From positions 3,100,001 through 3,164,000 of the forward strand of contig NZ_CP035925.1 of NCBI RefSeq assembly GCF_013373365.1: DNA of 64,000 nucleotides, written 5' to 3'. The position numbers and the translations under genes were made by a program. Shown one piece after another: positions 57,001-64,000 of this stretch (positions are counted from its first letter, which is position 1; every line of letters starts with the position of its first letter). Source of the DNA: Lentibacillus sp. CBA3610 (GTDB taxonomy: Bacteria > Bacillota > Bacilli > Bacillales > Amphibacillaceae). The notes below the pieces were generated by a model that saw nothing but the letters and a program-made list of their open reading frames with translations, did not search any database and had not been told where the DNA came from.

Positions 57001-58423
57001 GATCGGTTCAATTATTGATGGTCAGGACTTCAATGCCAGCGACAATTCGCTGCACGTTACAAATCCTTATAATGGAGAGGCGATTGCAGAAATTGCTTTA
57101 GCATCCGATGAAGAATTCGAAAAAGCTGTCACGAGCGCGTACGAAACATTCCATCAGACCATGAAAGATATGCCGGCACACGAGCGATCGGATATCTTGC
57201 GGAAAACCGCTGATTTAATGGAAGAAAATACAGAAGAATTTGCTCAAACGATTATGGAAGAGGCGGGCAAACCGATTCATTTCAGCCGCGGTGAAGTGCA
57301 GCGTGCCATTCAGGTTCTCCGTTTCGCTTCCGAGGAGGCAAAACATATAACCGGCGAAGTTATTCCAATGGATGCTGCCATCGATGGAGATGGGCGCCTC
57401 GGGCTTGTTAAACGATTTCCGCTCGGTGTCGTTGCTGCGATCACGCCGTTTAATTTTCCATTGAATTTGTCACTGCATAAAATTGCACCGGCCATCGCAG
57501 CAGGCAACACGGTTATTTTTAAACCGGCTGAAAAAACACCTGTTTCGGCCTATAAACTGGCCAAACTGTTTCATGAAGCCGGACTGCCTGGTGGCGTGCT
57601 GAATTTGCTTATGGGAACCGGTGAAATCGGTGAAGGGCTTGTCACACATGATAAAGTGCATAAAATATCCTTTACCGGAAGTTTGCCGGTCGGAAAGTCA
57701 ATCAAAGAATCAGCCGGCTTTAAAAAAGTGACACTTGAACTGGGCTCCAACTCACCAAACATCATATTTAATGATGCCAATATTAATGAAGCCGCCAAGA
57801 TGCTTGTCAAAGGTGCCTTTTCCTTTTCCGGACAAGTATGCATTTCGGCACAGCGCGTTTATGTACAAAAAGACGTCTATGAGCCTTTCCTTAAAGAGTA
57901 CATTAAACAAACAGAAGAATTGACGATTGGCGATCCCGCTGATGAAGATACGAACATTGGCCCAATGATCTCTGAAGACGAGGCCAAACGTGCCAAACAA
58001 TGGATTGATGATGCAACTGAAAATGGCGCCATTATTGAAGCTGGCGGTGAACGGGACGGAACCATTTTACAACCAACCATTATGACGAATGTTGAAAGCA
58101 ACATGAAAATAATTGCCGATGAAGTTTTTGCACCGATTGTCTCGGTTATTCCATTCGATACTGAGGAAGATGTTATCGCTTATTCCAATGATTCGATTTA
58201 TGGTCTGCAGGCAGGTGTGTTTACGAAAAATCTGGACAGGGCACTGAGAGTAGCGGATCAGCTTGAGATGGGCGGTGTCTGGATTAACGAAATTTCAACA
58301 TACCGGCAGGATAACCATCCATATGGCGGTGTGAAACAAAGTGGTATAGGCAGAGAAGGCGTCAAATATGCCGTGGAAGACATGACCGAACCGAAATTCA
58401 TTGGATTTAAACTGAAAGAATAA
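57001..58423 (+). CDS. Aldehyde dehydrogenase family protein
   Basis: This 474-residue ALDH has PFNFPLNLSLHKIAPAIAAGN, FTGSLPVGKSIKESAG, the general base Glu in LELGSNSPN, and the nucleophile Cys in SGQVCISAQR (about 285). The C-terminus has YGGVKQSGIGREG. It most resembles lactaldehyde or non-phosphorylating glyceraldehyde-3-phosphate dehydrogenase-like ALDHs; the substrate is unknown. ATG 57001 follows AAGGAGGAGA. It is co-oriented and closely spaced with the acetolactate-synthase-like gene, so the two probably act in one pathway. Confidence 0.88.
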
Positions 58424-58433
58424 CAAATTTCAA

Positions 58434-58470
58434 TTAGCAGCAGGCTTCTGATAATAAGAGCCTGCTGCTT
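58434..58470. terminator. Bidirectional terminator
   Basis: AGCAGCAGGCTT pairs with GAGCCTGCTGCT, followed by TATTAC. It lies between convergent genes. Confidence 0.8.
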
Positions 58471-58471
58471 A

Positions 58472-58759
58472 TTACTGTTTCTTAATAATCTCCTTGAATA
58501 CTTTAATAAAGTCCTCCGGCGAATCCTTTACCGTATAAACCATTACGCCTTTGCTTGTATGCAAATACAAAAGACCTCCCTTACCATCAACTTGGCGGTA
58601 TGACATGTCCCAGACTTTTTCAATCGGAAATTCATGGTGCTTGCTGGCAATTCGATCTTCATACATATACAGAATGCGATCGTCTTCAATATAGCTTTTG
58701 CCGACACTCGTCATTTCCCGTTCCACTTTGATATATGGCTGTTTAGCAATCAGCGTCAT
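58472..58759 (-). CDS. Small PH-like hypothetical protein
   Basis: This 95-residue protein starts MTLIAKQPYIKVEREMTSVG and ends DFIKVFKEIIKKQ. A string of predicted beta strands (ILYMYEDRIASKHHEFPIEK, VWDMSYRQVDGKGGLLYLHT) and one C-terminal helix is the layout of a PH-like domain. I do not recognise a named family. ATG 58759 has GGAGGG upstream. It is 30 bases from the TraB-family gene and probably co-transcribed with it. Confidence 0.6.
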   Translation of the reverse strand: MTLIAKQPYIKVEREMTSVGKSYIEDDRILYMYEDRIASKHHEFPIEKVWDMSYRQVDGKGGLLYLHTSKGVMVYTVKDSPEDFIKVFKEIIKKQ

Positions 58760-58789
58760 TGAGATTCCCTCCAATAAAGTTCTGCTAAA

Positions 58790-59950
58790 CTAAAGATTTT
58801 CCAAAAACACCCGGATAACGTCAGCCCCGCCAATAAATGTACCTAATGAACTTCCAATGTTTGCCAAAACAACAATCAGGAGAATGCGTGTCACTTTGTT
58901 ATGCCAGAATCCCTTCACACTATGAACATCCTCGGATAATTCCTCAAAATCACTTACATGCGGTTTACGAATCAAGGCCTGGACAATACCGGCAAACCAG
59001 CCTGCCGCAATCAAGGGATTCAATGATGATATTGGGGCCGCGAGAAAAGCTGTTAATATCGTCAATGGATGTCCTAAAGCAATGGCTGTCCCAATGGCCG
59101 ACAGACTTCCATTCCATAAAATCCAGCTGACCGTTTGCTGCCATCCTGCCGCAGGATTTGTAAAGAATGTATAAGCGATAATGGAGATGATTAAAATCGG
59201 GATTGCCCAGGCAATGATTTTGGGTGCCTTTGATTTAGGCGGCCGTTTATTGAGCTGATTTAAGTCATGCTCTTTTCTGATTTCATTTGTAATACCCGGG
59301 ACATGTGCCGCACCAAGCACCGCAACAACTTTATCGCCCGGTGCTTGTCTGATTTTTTGGGAAAGATATTGGTCTCGTTCATCGATCAATGGTTTTTTCA
59401 ACCTTGGAAAATGCTCGGTGAACTCTTCCAGCATACTATCCAGCATATCTTTTGATTTGAGTTTTTCCAATTCCTCTTCCGAAATCGTTTCCTTGCTGAA
59501 AATACTGCCAATCACCTGCATAAGCAGCATCGCTTTTCCTTTAAAACCAAGATTCCCCCAGATGCGGGAAAAAGTAATCTGGATATTACGGTCGGCCAGC
59601 ACCAGCTCTGCATCAATCTTTTTCGATGACTCAATCCCCTGAATCATTTCCTGTCCCGGATTGATACCGAACTGTTTAGCCATGCGTTTCTGGAATGAAG
59701 AAATGGCCAGATTCATCAGCAATAGCGTCGCTTTTTTCTCCTTTATAACCTGGAATATGTCCATGTTTTTCCATTTGTTGCCTTCTGTAACGTACCGCTG
59801 TTTATCCAATTCGACACAAACAGCATCCGGCTGTTCCGCTTCTATCACTTCTTTGACCTGTTCGGCACTATTTTTGGACACATGTGCCGTACCAATCAAT
59901 ATATACTCTTTATGATCCAGATGGATTCGCATAATATTCTCTTCGGACAT
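58790..59950 (-). CDS. TraB/PrgY-family membrane protein
   Basis: This 386-residue protein has an N-terminal TraB/TIKI-type domain with GTAHVSKNSAEQVKEVI (about residue 20) and VVAVLGAAHVPGI (about 205), whose conserved Glu/His residues are proposed metal ligands. Three to five membrane helices follow in the C-terminal 150 residues. The family includes PrgY of enterococcal plasmids, which shuts down a pheromone, and the Tiki proteases. In Bacillaceae the role is unknown. ATG 59950 follows AGGAG. Confidence 0.82.
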   Translation of the reverse strand: MSEENIMRIHLDHKEYILIGTAHVSKNSAEQVKEVIEAEQPDAVCVELDKQRYVTEGNKWKNMDIFQVIKEKKATLLLMNLAISSFQKRMAKQFGINPGQEMIQGIESSKKIDAELVLADRNIQITFSRIWGNLGFKGKAMLLMQVIGSIFSKETISEEELEKLKSKDMLDSMLEEFTEHFPRLKKPLIDERDQYLSQKIRQAPGDKVVAVLGAAHVPGITNEIRKEHDLNQLNKRPPKSKAPKIIAWAIPILIISIIAYTFFTNPAAGWQQTVSWILWNGSLSAIGTAIALGHPLTILTAFLAAPISSLNPLIAAGWFAGIVQALIRKPHVSDFEELSEDVHSVKGFWHNKVTRILLIVVLANIGSSLGTFIGGADVIRVFLENL

Positions 59951-60065
59951 GTCATAAACTCCTGTCAAAAACACTTTTATCATGTTACACAAACACTATT
60001 ATAGCCTGTCTCAAAATTTATGCCAAACAAGAAAGCGGCTTAAGATAGATACCTCTAATCAACAA

Positions 60066-60091
60066 ACAAAAAACCCGGTGCAAGACCAGGT
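60066..60091 (-). terminator. ypjP terminator
   Basis: On the minus strand ACCTGG pairs with CCGGGT (one G-U pair), followed by TTTTTTG. Confidence 0.7.
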
Positions 60092-60099
60092 CTCCCTTA

Positions 60100-60711
60100 T
60101 CAAGCCATCCACTTCGGCGGAATGTTCTTATCCCAGTAAATTTCGCCGATGTCATGGTGCTTCTCAAAGCCGTCACTGCTTACGTGATAGTGAAAATTGA
60201 ACCAGTATCCTTCCGCGGGACGTTTCTCACGTCTGACGTCAAATCTGGCAATATCTTTCCCATTCCGTTCGTCATAAATATTAAAAATGCGTTCACCAAA
60301 TCCCTGTGACGGCTGCTCCGTGATGCTGTAATACTGAAAATCTTCCGTAGCTGTCTCTTTCAGAATGTGATGAAGTGCTTCTTCTATTTTCGGCAAAATA
60401 TCTTCCTGCAATTCATCCTCCACTTTGTTTGCAATACGCGGCCCCATTTTAAGCATTGCCTGTTCTGTTGCCTTCTCACTTAGTACCAGCATTGGATCAA
60501 ATACCGGGAGTTCAACATGGAATTCAGGCAAGTCTGCGGTCTGTATTGCTGGTTCATCACTCTCCGTTACATCTGTTTTGGAATCAGCATCTACTTCTTC
60601 TTTCTTTTGTTCTGCTTCAGCATCTGCATCAAATTCCGGGATATATAACCCTAACGTAATAACGGCGATAATCGCTACAAAAATCTTCTGCATCCAAAGC
60701 TTCATCGTCAT
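60100..60711 (-). CDS. ypjP: YpjP family protein
   Basis: This 203-residue protein has an N-terminal signal/anchor (MKLWMQKIFVAIIAVITLGL). An acidic linker follows (about 30-60), then a conserved C-terminal domain with FDPMLVLSEKATEQAMLKMG, SQGFGERIFNIYDERNGKDI and WFNFHYHVSSDGFEKHHDIG, ending YWDKNIPPKWMA. That is the YpjP pattern; its function is unknown. It should lie on the outer face of the membrane. Two near ATGs (60711, 60705) are possible starts. Confidence 0.8.
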   Translation of the reverse strand: MTMKLWMQKIFVAIIAVITLGLYIPEFDADAEAEQKKEEVDADSKTDVTESDEPAIQTADLPEFHVELPVFDPMLVLSEKATEQAMLKMGPRIANKVEDELQEDILPKIEEALHHILKETATEDFQYYSITEQPSQGFGERIFNIYDERNGKDIARFDVRREKRPAEGYWFNFHYHVSSDGFEKHHDIGEIYWDKNIPPKWMA

Positions 60712-60999
60712 TATTCCCTTCTTGTTCTTCTACTGAAATTTTATCACTTATCAGATAAATATGCTATATGATTTAGGATATTTAACGGAAGTGAAACACG
60801 ATTTACATAATTTTGCCGTCTGTAATCACCTTTTTCTGATTTAGCTTCATTTTCTGCTAAGCATAGCTTCCCTTCAACTAAATTCTACTATTTTGAGCTG
60901 ACGTATCAACTACCAGTGTTTTCATGATTTCGAATGTTTTAGCGATAACTTATACGGGAAACGCTTTTATAACTAATCGTGTCAAAGGAGCAGTTAATC
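60712..60999. other. Intergenic region between divergent genes
   Basis: About 290 bases without a gene. No clear -35/-10 pair could be settled for either flanking gene. Confidence 0.35.
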
Positions 61000-61359
61000 A
61001 TGGAAAAGATTCTTTTCATCCAAACAGGAAGTGGAATAGACGTTCATGGCCAAAACATCACAAAAGCTTCCGTTCGTGCCGTTGAAGATGCGATTTTAGC
61101 TAATTCAATGCCCGGAATTGAAAATAGTCTCCCGAATGGTAAGATTGAAAATATGAAGGTGAATGTCCGATTGGCCGTACCGCTTGATCGTGATCAATTG
61201 AATATTGAACAAGTCAAAGGTGCCATCCCATACGGATCTGTTACAACTGATGTGACAGATGGCGGAATGGCCACTTCGAGCGGAATTATGCTGGATGAGA
61301 AAGATGACGAAAATGATTTAATGTACATTGTTAATGCTGCAGTTGAAGTGGGTTATTAA
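61000..61359 (+). CDS. Lin0512 family protein
   Basis: This 119-residue protein matches the Lin0512 family from end to end: MEKILFIQTGSGIDVHGQNI, ASVRAVEDAILANSMPGIEN, VNVRLAVPLDRDQLNIEQVK and NDLMYIVNAAVEVGY. The family is widespread in Bacillota and has no known function; conserved Asp/His/Gln residues near the N-terminus may form a binding site. ATG 61000 has AAAGGAGCAG upstream. It is monocistronic with its own terminator. Confidence 0.85.
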   Translation: MEKILFIQTGSGIDVHGQNITKASVRAVEDAILANSMPGIENSLPNGKIENMKVNVRLAVPLDRDQLNIEQVKGAIPYGSVTTDVTDGGMATSSGIMLDEKDDENDLMYIVNAAVEVGY

Positions 61360-61378
61360 TGAATACCCCAGTCCCTCC

Positions 61379-61407
61379 TAGCCCTTCTTCCAATTAAGAA
61401 GGGCTTT
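61379..61407 (+). terminator. Terminator of the Lin0512 gene
   Basis: AGCCCTTCTT pairs with AAGAAGGGCT across 6 bases, followed by TTCTG. Confidence 0.85.
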
Positions 61408-61529
61408 CTGCATTTCGGGAAGTATTTTTTTCAAAAATACTTCCTTGTGTAACTGCAATCGAAAGTTTTGTGGAAAAGGGGGCATGGAAATATCGACAAT
61501 TTTGTGGAATTTATGTTGGAAAAATTAGT

Positions 61530-61555
61530 GAGGAATCCCGAAACCAGAATTCCTC
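61530..61555 (-). terminator. Weak terminator after the carboxypeptidase gene
   Basis: GAGGAAT pairs with ATTCCTC. On the minus strand ACTAATTTTTCC follows. Confidence 0.5.
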
Positions 61556-61563
61556 CTTGTTTA

Positions 61564-63111
61564 TTAAAATTCATGCCCTGCCAATGTTGTTGCGATGGCA
61601 TCCTCAATTTCTGTATCCGAGCTTCCCAAATAGTTATTAAACATGATGGAAAACACAAGTTCTCTTCCGTCTTGTGAGCTTACGTACCCTGAAAGTGCTG
61701 AAACCCCTGTCAATGAGCCAGTCTTGGCGACGACATTTCCTTCTGCAGGAGCCTCTGTCATCCTGTATCTAAGTGTACCGCCAACGAAGCGTTCCTCTGC
61801 ACCTGCGACAGGCAAGGAGTTTTCAAATGCCGGAAACCAGCTTTCATCTTTGGCAGCCGTTAAAAATGCTGTTAGCTCATTTGCAGGAATCATGTTTTTA
61901 TGCGACATTCCTGATCCGTCACGTAACAGTATCGTATCACTGTCCAATCCAAAATCTGTTATGACATCTTCAATGACATCAATCCCTGCATCCCAACTTC
62001 CTTCATCATGCAACACTCTGCCCATTTCTTTCGTTAAAATTTCACCATGACCATTATTGCTCAGCTTCATGAATGGGATAAAAAGTTCTTCCAACGGCAT
62101 AGATTTCCTGGAAGTAAGAACGGTAGCATCTTCAGGTGCCATCACACCCGTTTTGACATCGCTATTACCGATGAATCTCACTCCATTTTCCTCGAGTGAT
62201 TTTTTGAAAACATCAAGGGCATATCCAGTCGGCTCCCAAACCGACACCCAAGACCTGGACATCGTACCATCCACTGGAATCGTTCCTTCAACGACAATTT
62301 CATTTGTTCCATGCTCACGCTCAATTGATATATCCTTGCTCTCTCCGGCAGCAACTGTCTCCGTATTATTAATGATTGTGACATAATCAGTTGCTGGGGT
62401 AACCGTAACACCCGCTTCATTACCAGTTTCATCGGCAGGATGAGCTTCAACAATCACGGTGCCCGCATCATAATCTTCATTCGGTGACAGCGTTAAAGCT
62501 GACACTTGTGCACCCGTGTAATACGGCTCGTCCGACCAGTTCAAATCAAGAGACAGGCGCACATCATCGTACCAGGTGTCATCACCGACCAGGTCGCCAT
62601 GAATATTTTTAATACCCCTTTTTTTTAAGTCTGCTGCAAATTGATCAAGGTCCTCCTTCATTAGTGTCGGATCACCTTTTCCTTTCAAATACAAATCCCC
62701 ATGAAGAACTTTCCCTCGCACATCACCATCCGTCAGCAATTCAGTTGAAAATTGATACTCCGGCCCTAGTGTTTCCATCGCTGCTGCACCGGACAGCAAC
62801 TTCATGTTTGAGGCTGGGTGAAGACGCTGATCGCCATTACGTTCATACAAAAGATCCCCGCCATCCGCTTCTCGGACACTCACACTCATACTTGTGCCGT
62901 CCAGACTATTATGATTCAGAATCGCATCAAGCTTGTCTGCCAGTTCTTCATGTGCATCTGCTGTTTGTATTTCTTCTGATTCATCAGACCTTTCTGCCGG
63001 TTCTTTGGATGCTGTTACGAAAGATTGCTCCTGATTAGCAAATGGCAGAAACACAACCATTGCCAACAAGAAAAATAGAAACAATTTCTTCCCGTAATCT
63101 TTCATAATCAC
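61564..63111 (-). CDS. dacC: D-alanyl-D-alanine carboxypeptidase/endopeptidase, PBP4 type (S13)
   Basis: This 515-residue exported protein has a signal helix (LFLFFLLAMVVFLPFANQ) and the three penicillin-binding motifs of peptidase S13: SxxK as ASNMK (about 100-104), SxN as SNN in MKLSNNGHGEIL, and KTG in VVAKTGSLTGVS. A large insert domain after the first motif is typical of DacB/PBP4. It cleaves D-Ala from peptidoglycan stem peptides or hydrolyses cross-links. In B. subtilis the related PBP4a (DacC) is made in late growth. I take GTG 63111 as start; an ATG two codons later is possible. Confidence 0.92.
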   Translation of the reverse strand: MIMKDYGKKLFLFFLLAMVVFLPFANQEQSFVTASKEPAERSDESEEIQTADAHEELADKLDAILNHNSLDGTSMSVSVREADGGDLLYERNGDQRLHPASNMKLLSGAAAMETLGPEYQFSTELLTDGDVRGKVLHGDLYLKGKGDPTLMKEDLDQFAADLKKRGIKNIHGDLVGDDTWYDDVRLSLDLNWSDEPYYTGAQVSALTLSPNEDYDAGTVIVEAHPADETGNEAGVTVTPATDYVTIINNTETVAAGESKDISIEREHGTNEIVVEGTIPVDGTMSRSWVSVWEPTGYALDVFKKSLEENGVRFIGNSDVKTGVMAPEDATVLTSRKSMPLEELFIPFMKLSNNGHGEILTKEMGRVLHDEGSWDAGIDVIEDVITDFGLDSDTILLRDGSGMSHKNMIPANELTAFLTAAKDESWFPAFENSLPVAGAEERFVGGTLRYRMTEAPAEGNVVAKTGSLTGVSALSGYVSSQDGRELVFSIMFNNYLGSSDTEIEDAIATTLAGHEF

Positions 63112-63237
63112 GTTATCATCACACCCTTTATTATTTTAAATACTTTAATTGTAACAAAATTCATCGACAGTTTGGCCAATTTTTAGAAAAGTCATTCTTT
63201 TAACCTATGGATGAAGTAAATTTTAGGAAGAACGAAT

Positions 63238-63366
63238 CAGATAGCGAAAAGAAGGTATCAAGCAGGACTGGAAAAACTATTTGAAGAAACGAGTGCTAAC
63301 GAAATAATCATCAACTCGCAAATCTATGACCATAAAAGTCCACGTTTTATAACCAATCAACAATGA
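63238..63366 (+). pseudogene. 3' remnant of a flavin-dependent (LLM-class) oxidoreductase
   Basis: A plus-strand frame without a start reads AGLEKLFEETSANEIIINSQ, then IYDHKSPRF, to a stop at 63366. This matches, from memory, the end of luciferase-like monooxygenases (GLEKLLEETxADEIIV...IYDHKARL). Only about 40 codons remain; no other part of the gene is nearby. Confidence 0.4.
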
Positions 63367-63462
63367 CAAAATGTGGTGCTTGATACAAATCCCCTGAGAT
63401 TATGCAAATAATTCATATTTTAGTGAAGAGTTGTTTTAACAAAGCTTTTCTTTTATAATTCA

Positions 63463-63939
63463 CTATAAATCCATTAATGATGAAACGAATCCTTCTGCCA
63501 TTACAGATAATGTTGCCATTACGACTGCAAGCGTACTAACTCCCAAAATCGTCCAAATAAACACTTGACTTCTTGAGGCCCCAAGAGTCGTCATTGTACC
63601 AGCACCAACCTGGCTACTAAACAAAATAGATGATAAAAAGCACACTCCGGTTGCTCCAAAACGATCGAAAGTTCTTTTTATTCGAGGATTAATTCCCATG
63701 GGCGTTTTTTCTCTCCTGCGAACTTTATTATATATGGTGTTAAAAAGTTTGTTGATTTCAGCACCAAAAAACATAAAAAGAAGGACACTCATTGCATTCC
63801 CGAGAATGGCTACGATTAATACTGCAAAAGGCGGAAAATTGAAAACGATGATTGCCGTTGGAACAGTTAAAAAAACTTCAAGGAAAGGAATCATACTTAC
63901 AAAAAAAATAAAGATACACTGAAGAAAAACGTTTTCCAT
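63463..63939 (-). CDS. Small multidrug export-family membrane protein
   Basis: This 158-residue protein has about four TM helices, with the conserved start FIFFVSMIPFLEVFLTVPTA and the later GATGVCFLSSILFSSQVGAG. It fits the Sm_multidrug_ex family (PF06695-like), originally linked to drug export but with unclear substrates. ATG 63939 follows AAGGCAGGT. The upstream 19-codon extension lacks a ribosome site. It is the last complete gene before the window edge. Confidence 0.75.
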   Translation of the reverse strand: MENVFLQCIFIFFVSMIPFLEVFLTVPTAIIVFNFPPFAVLIVAILGNAMSVLLFMFFGAEINKLFNTIYNKVRRREKTPMGINPRIKRTFDRFGATGVCFLSSILFSSQVGAGTMTTLGASRSQVFIWTILGVSTLAVVMATLSVMAEGFVSSLMDL

Positions 63940-64000
63940 ATAAGTACCTGCCTTTTTCCTAATTAAGTCAATTGACTTAGAAAGATTATAATACAACTGA

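Overview
The window looks like chromosome from a spore-forming, probably halotolerant member of the Bacillaceae (Lentibacillus/Virgibacillus-like). The basis is A+T-rich DNA with GGAGG-type ribosome sites, strongly acidic extracellular proteins, the sporulation-linked set prkA, yhbH and spoVR, and Bacillus-type families (YpjP, Lin0512, DUF6366, YfmJ, M4 protease, CcpA-like and LexA-like sites). The genus is an inference. No rRNA, tRNA, complete IS, prophage or CRISPR was seen.

Layout. 0-9.4 kb: a cut GT8 glycosyltransferase, a small ORF behind a three-operator promoter, a 21-bp-phased repeat array, an XRE-cupin regulator that seems to start at ATA, a second 21-bp-phased array, HMG-CoA lyase, a CoA-type Nudix enzyme, an autoregulated ECF sigma factor coupled to a repeat protein, a metal-binding protein behind an FNR-like box, a candidate LexA-controlled type I toxin/antisense RNA locus, a DUF1311 lipoprotein, an S66 peptidase and a membrane protein. 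9.5-25.9 kb: a frameshifted UDG-like gene, a GntR regulator sharing a promoter motif with brnQ, an Mmpl-type exporter locus (exporter and TetR broken, heptad-repeat partner intact), aldehyde dehydrogenase, YfmJ-like reductase, an Rpn-type nuclease and a beta-propeller protein. 26.1-33.2 kb: a sialic-acid cluster with intact esterase, NanK and TRAP transporter, but broken nanE, nanA and RpiR regulator. 33.5-39.1 kb: ldh, yjiH-like, aminotransferase and mqo, all frameshifted. 39.6-47.7 kb: thermolysin-like protease, camelysin remnant, rlmH, NERD protein, a 52-bp repeat array and an acyltransferase/gltS chimera. 47.7-58.4 kb: spoVR, gdhA, a second 52-bp-type array, yhbH, prkA, an acetolactate-synthase-like enzyme and an aldehyde dehydrogenase. 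58.5-64 kb: TraB-family protein, YpjP, Lin0512, a PBP4-type carboxypeptidase and a small-multidrug-export-family protein.

How the parts fit. The sialic-acid cluster encodes uptake (SiaPQM), a possible deacetylase (SGNH), lyase (NanA), kinase (NanK) and epimerase (NanE), with a divergent RpiR-type repressor, a palindrome over the promoter and a CcpA-like site. GntR and BrnQ probably form a regulator/transporter pair. prkA-yhbH-spoVR is a conserved functional set, here split by gdhA and a repeat array.

Two cautions. Frameshifts are clustered (mainly 17.3-18.7, 30.6-39.1 and 46.8-47.7 kb), which could mean recent gene decay or locally poor sequence. The most interesting unexplained elements are the SOS-type toxin/antisense locus near 6.2-6.5 kb, the two 21-bp-phased arrays, and the 52-bp array family present at two loci in opposite orientation.
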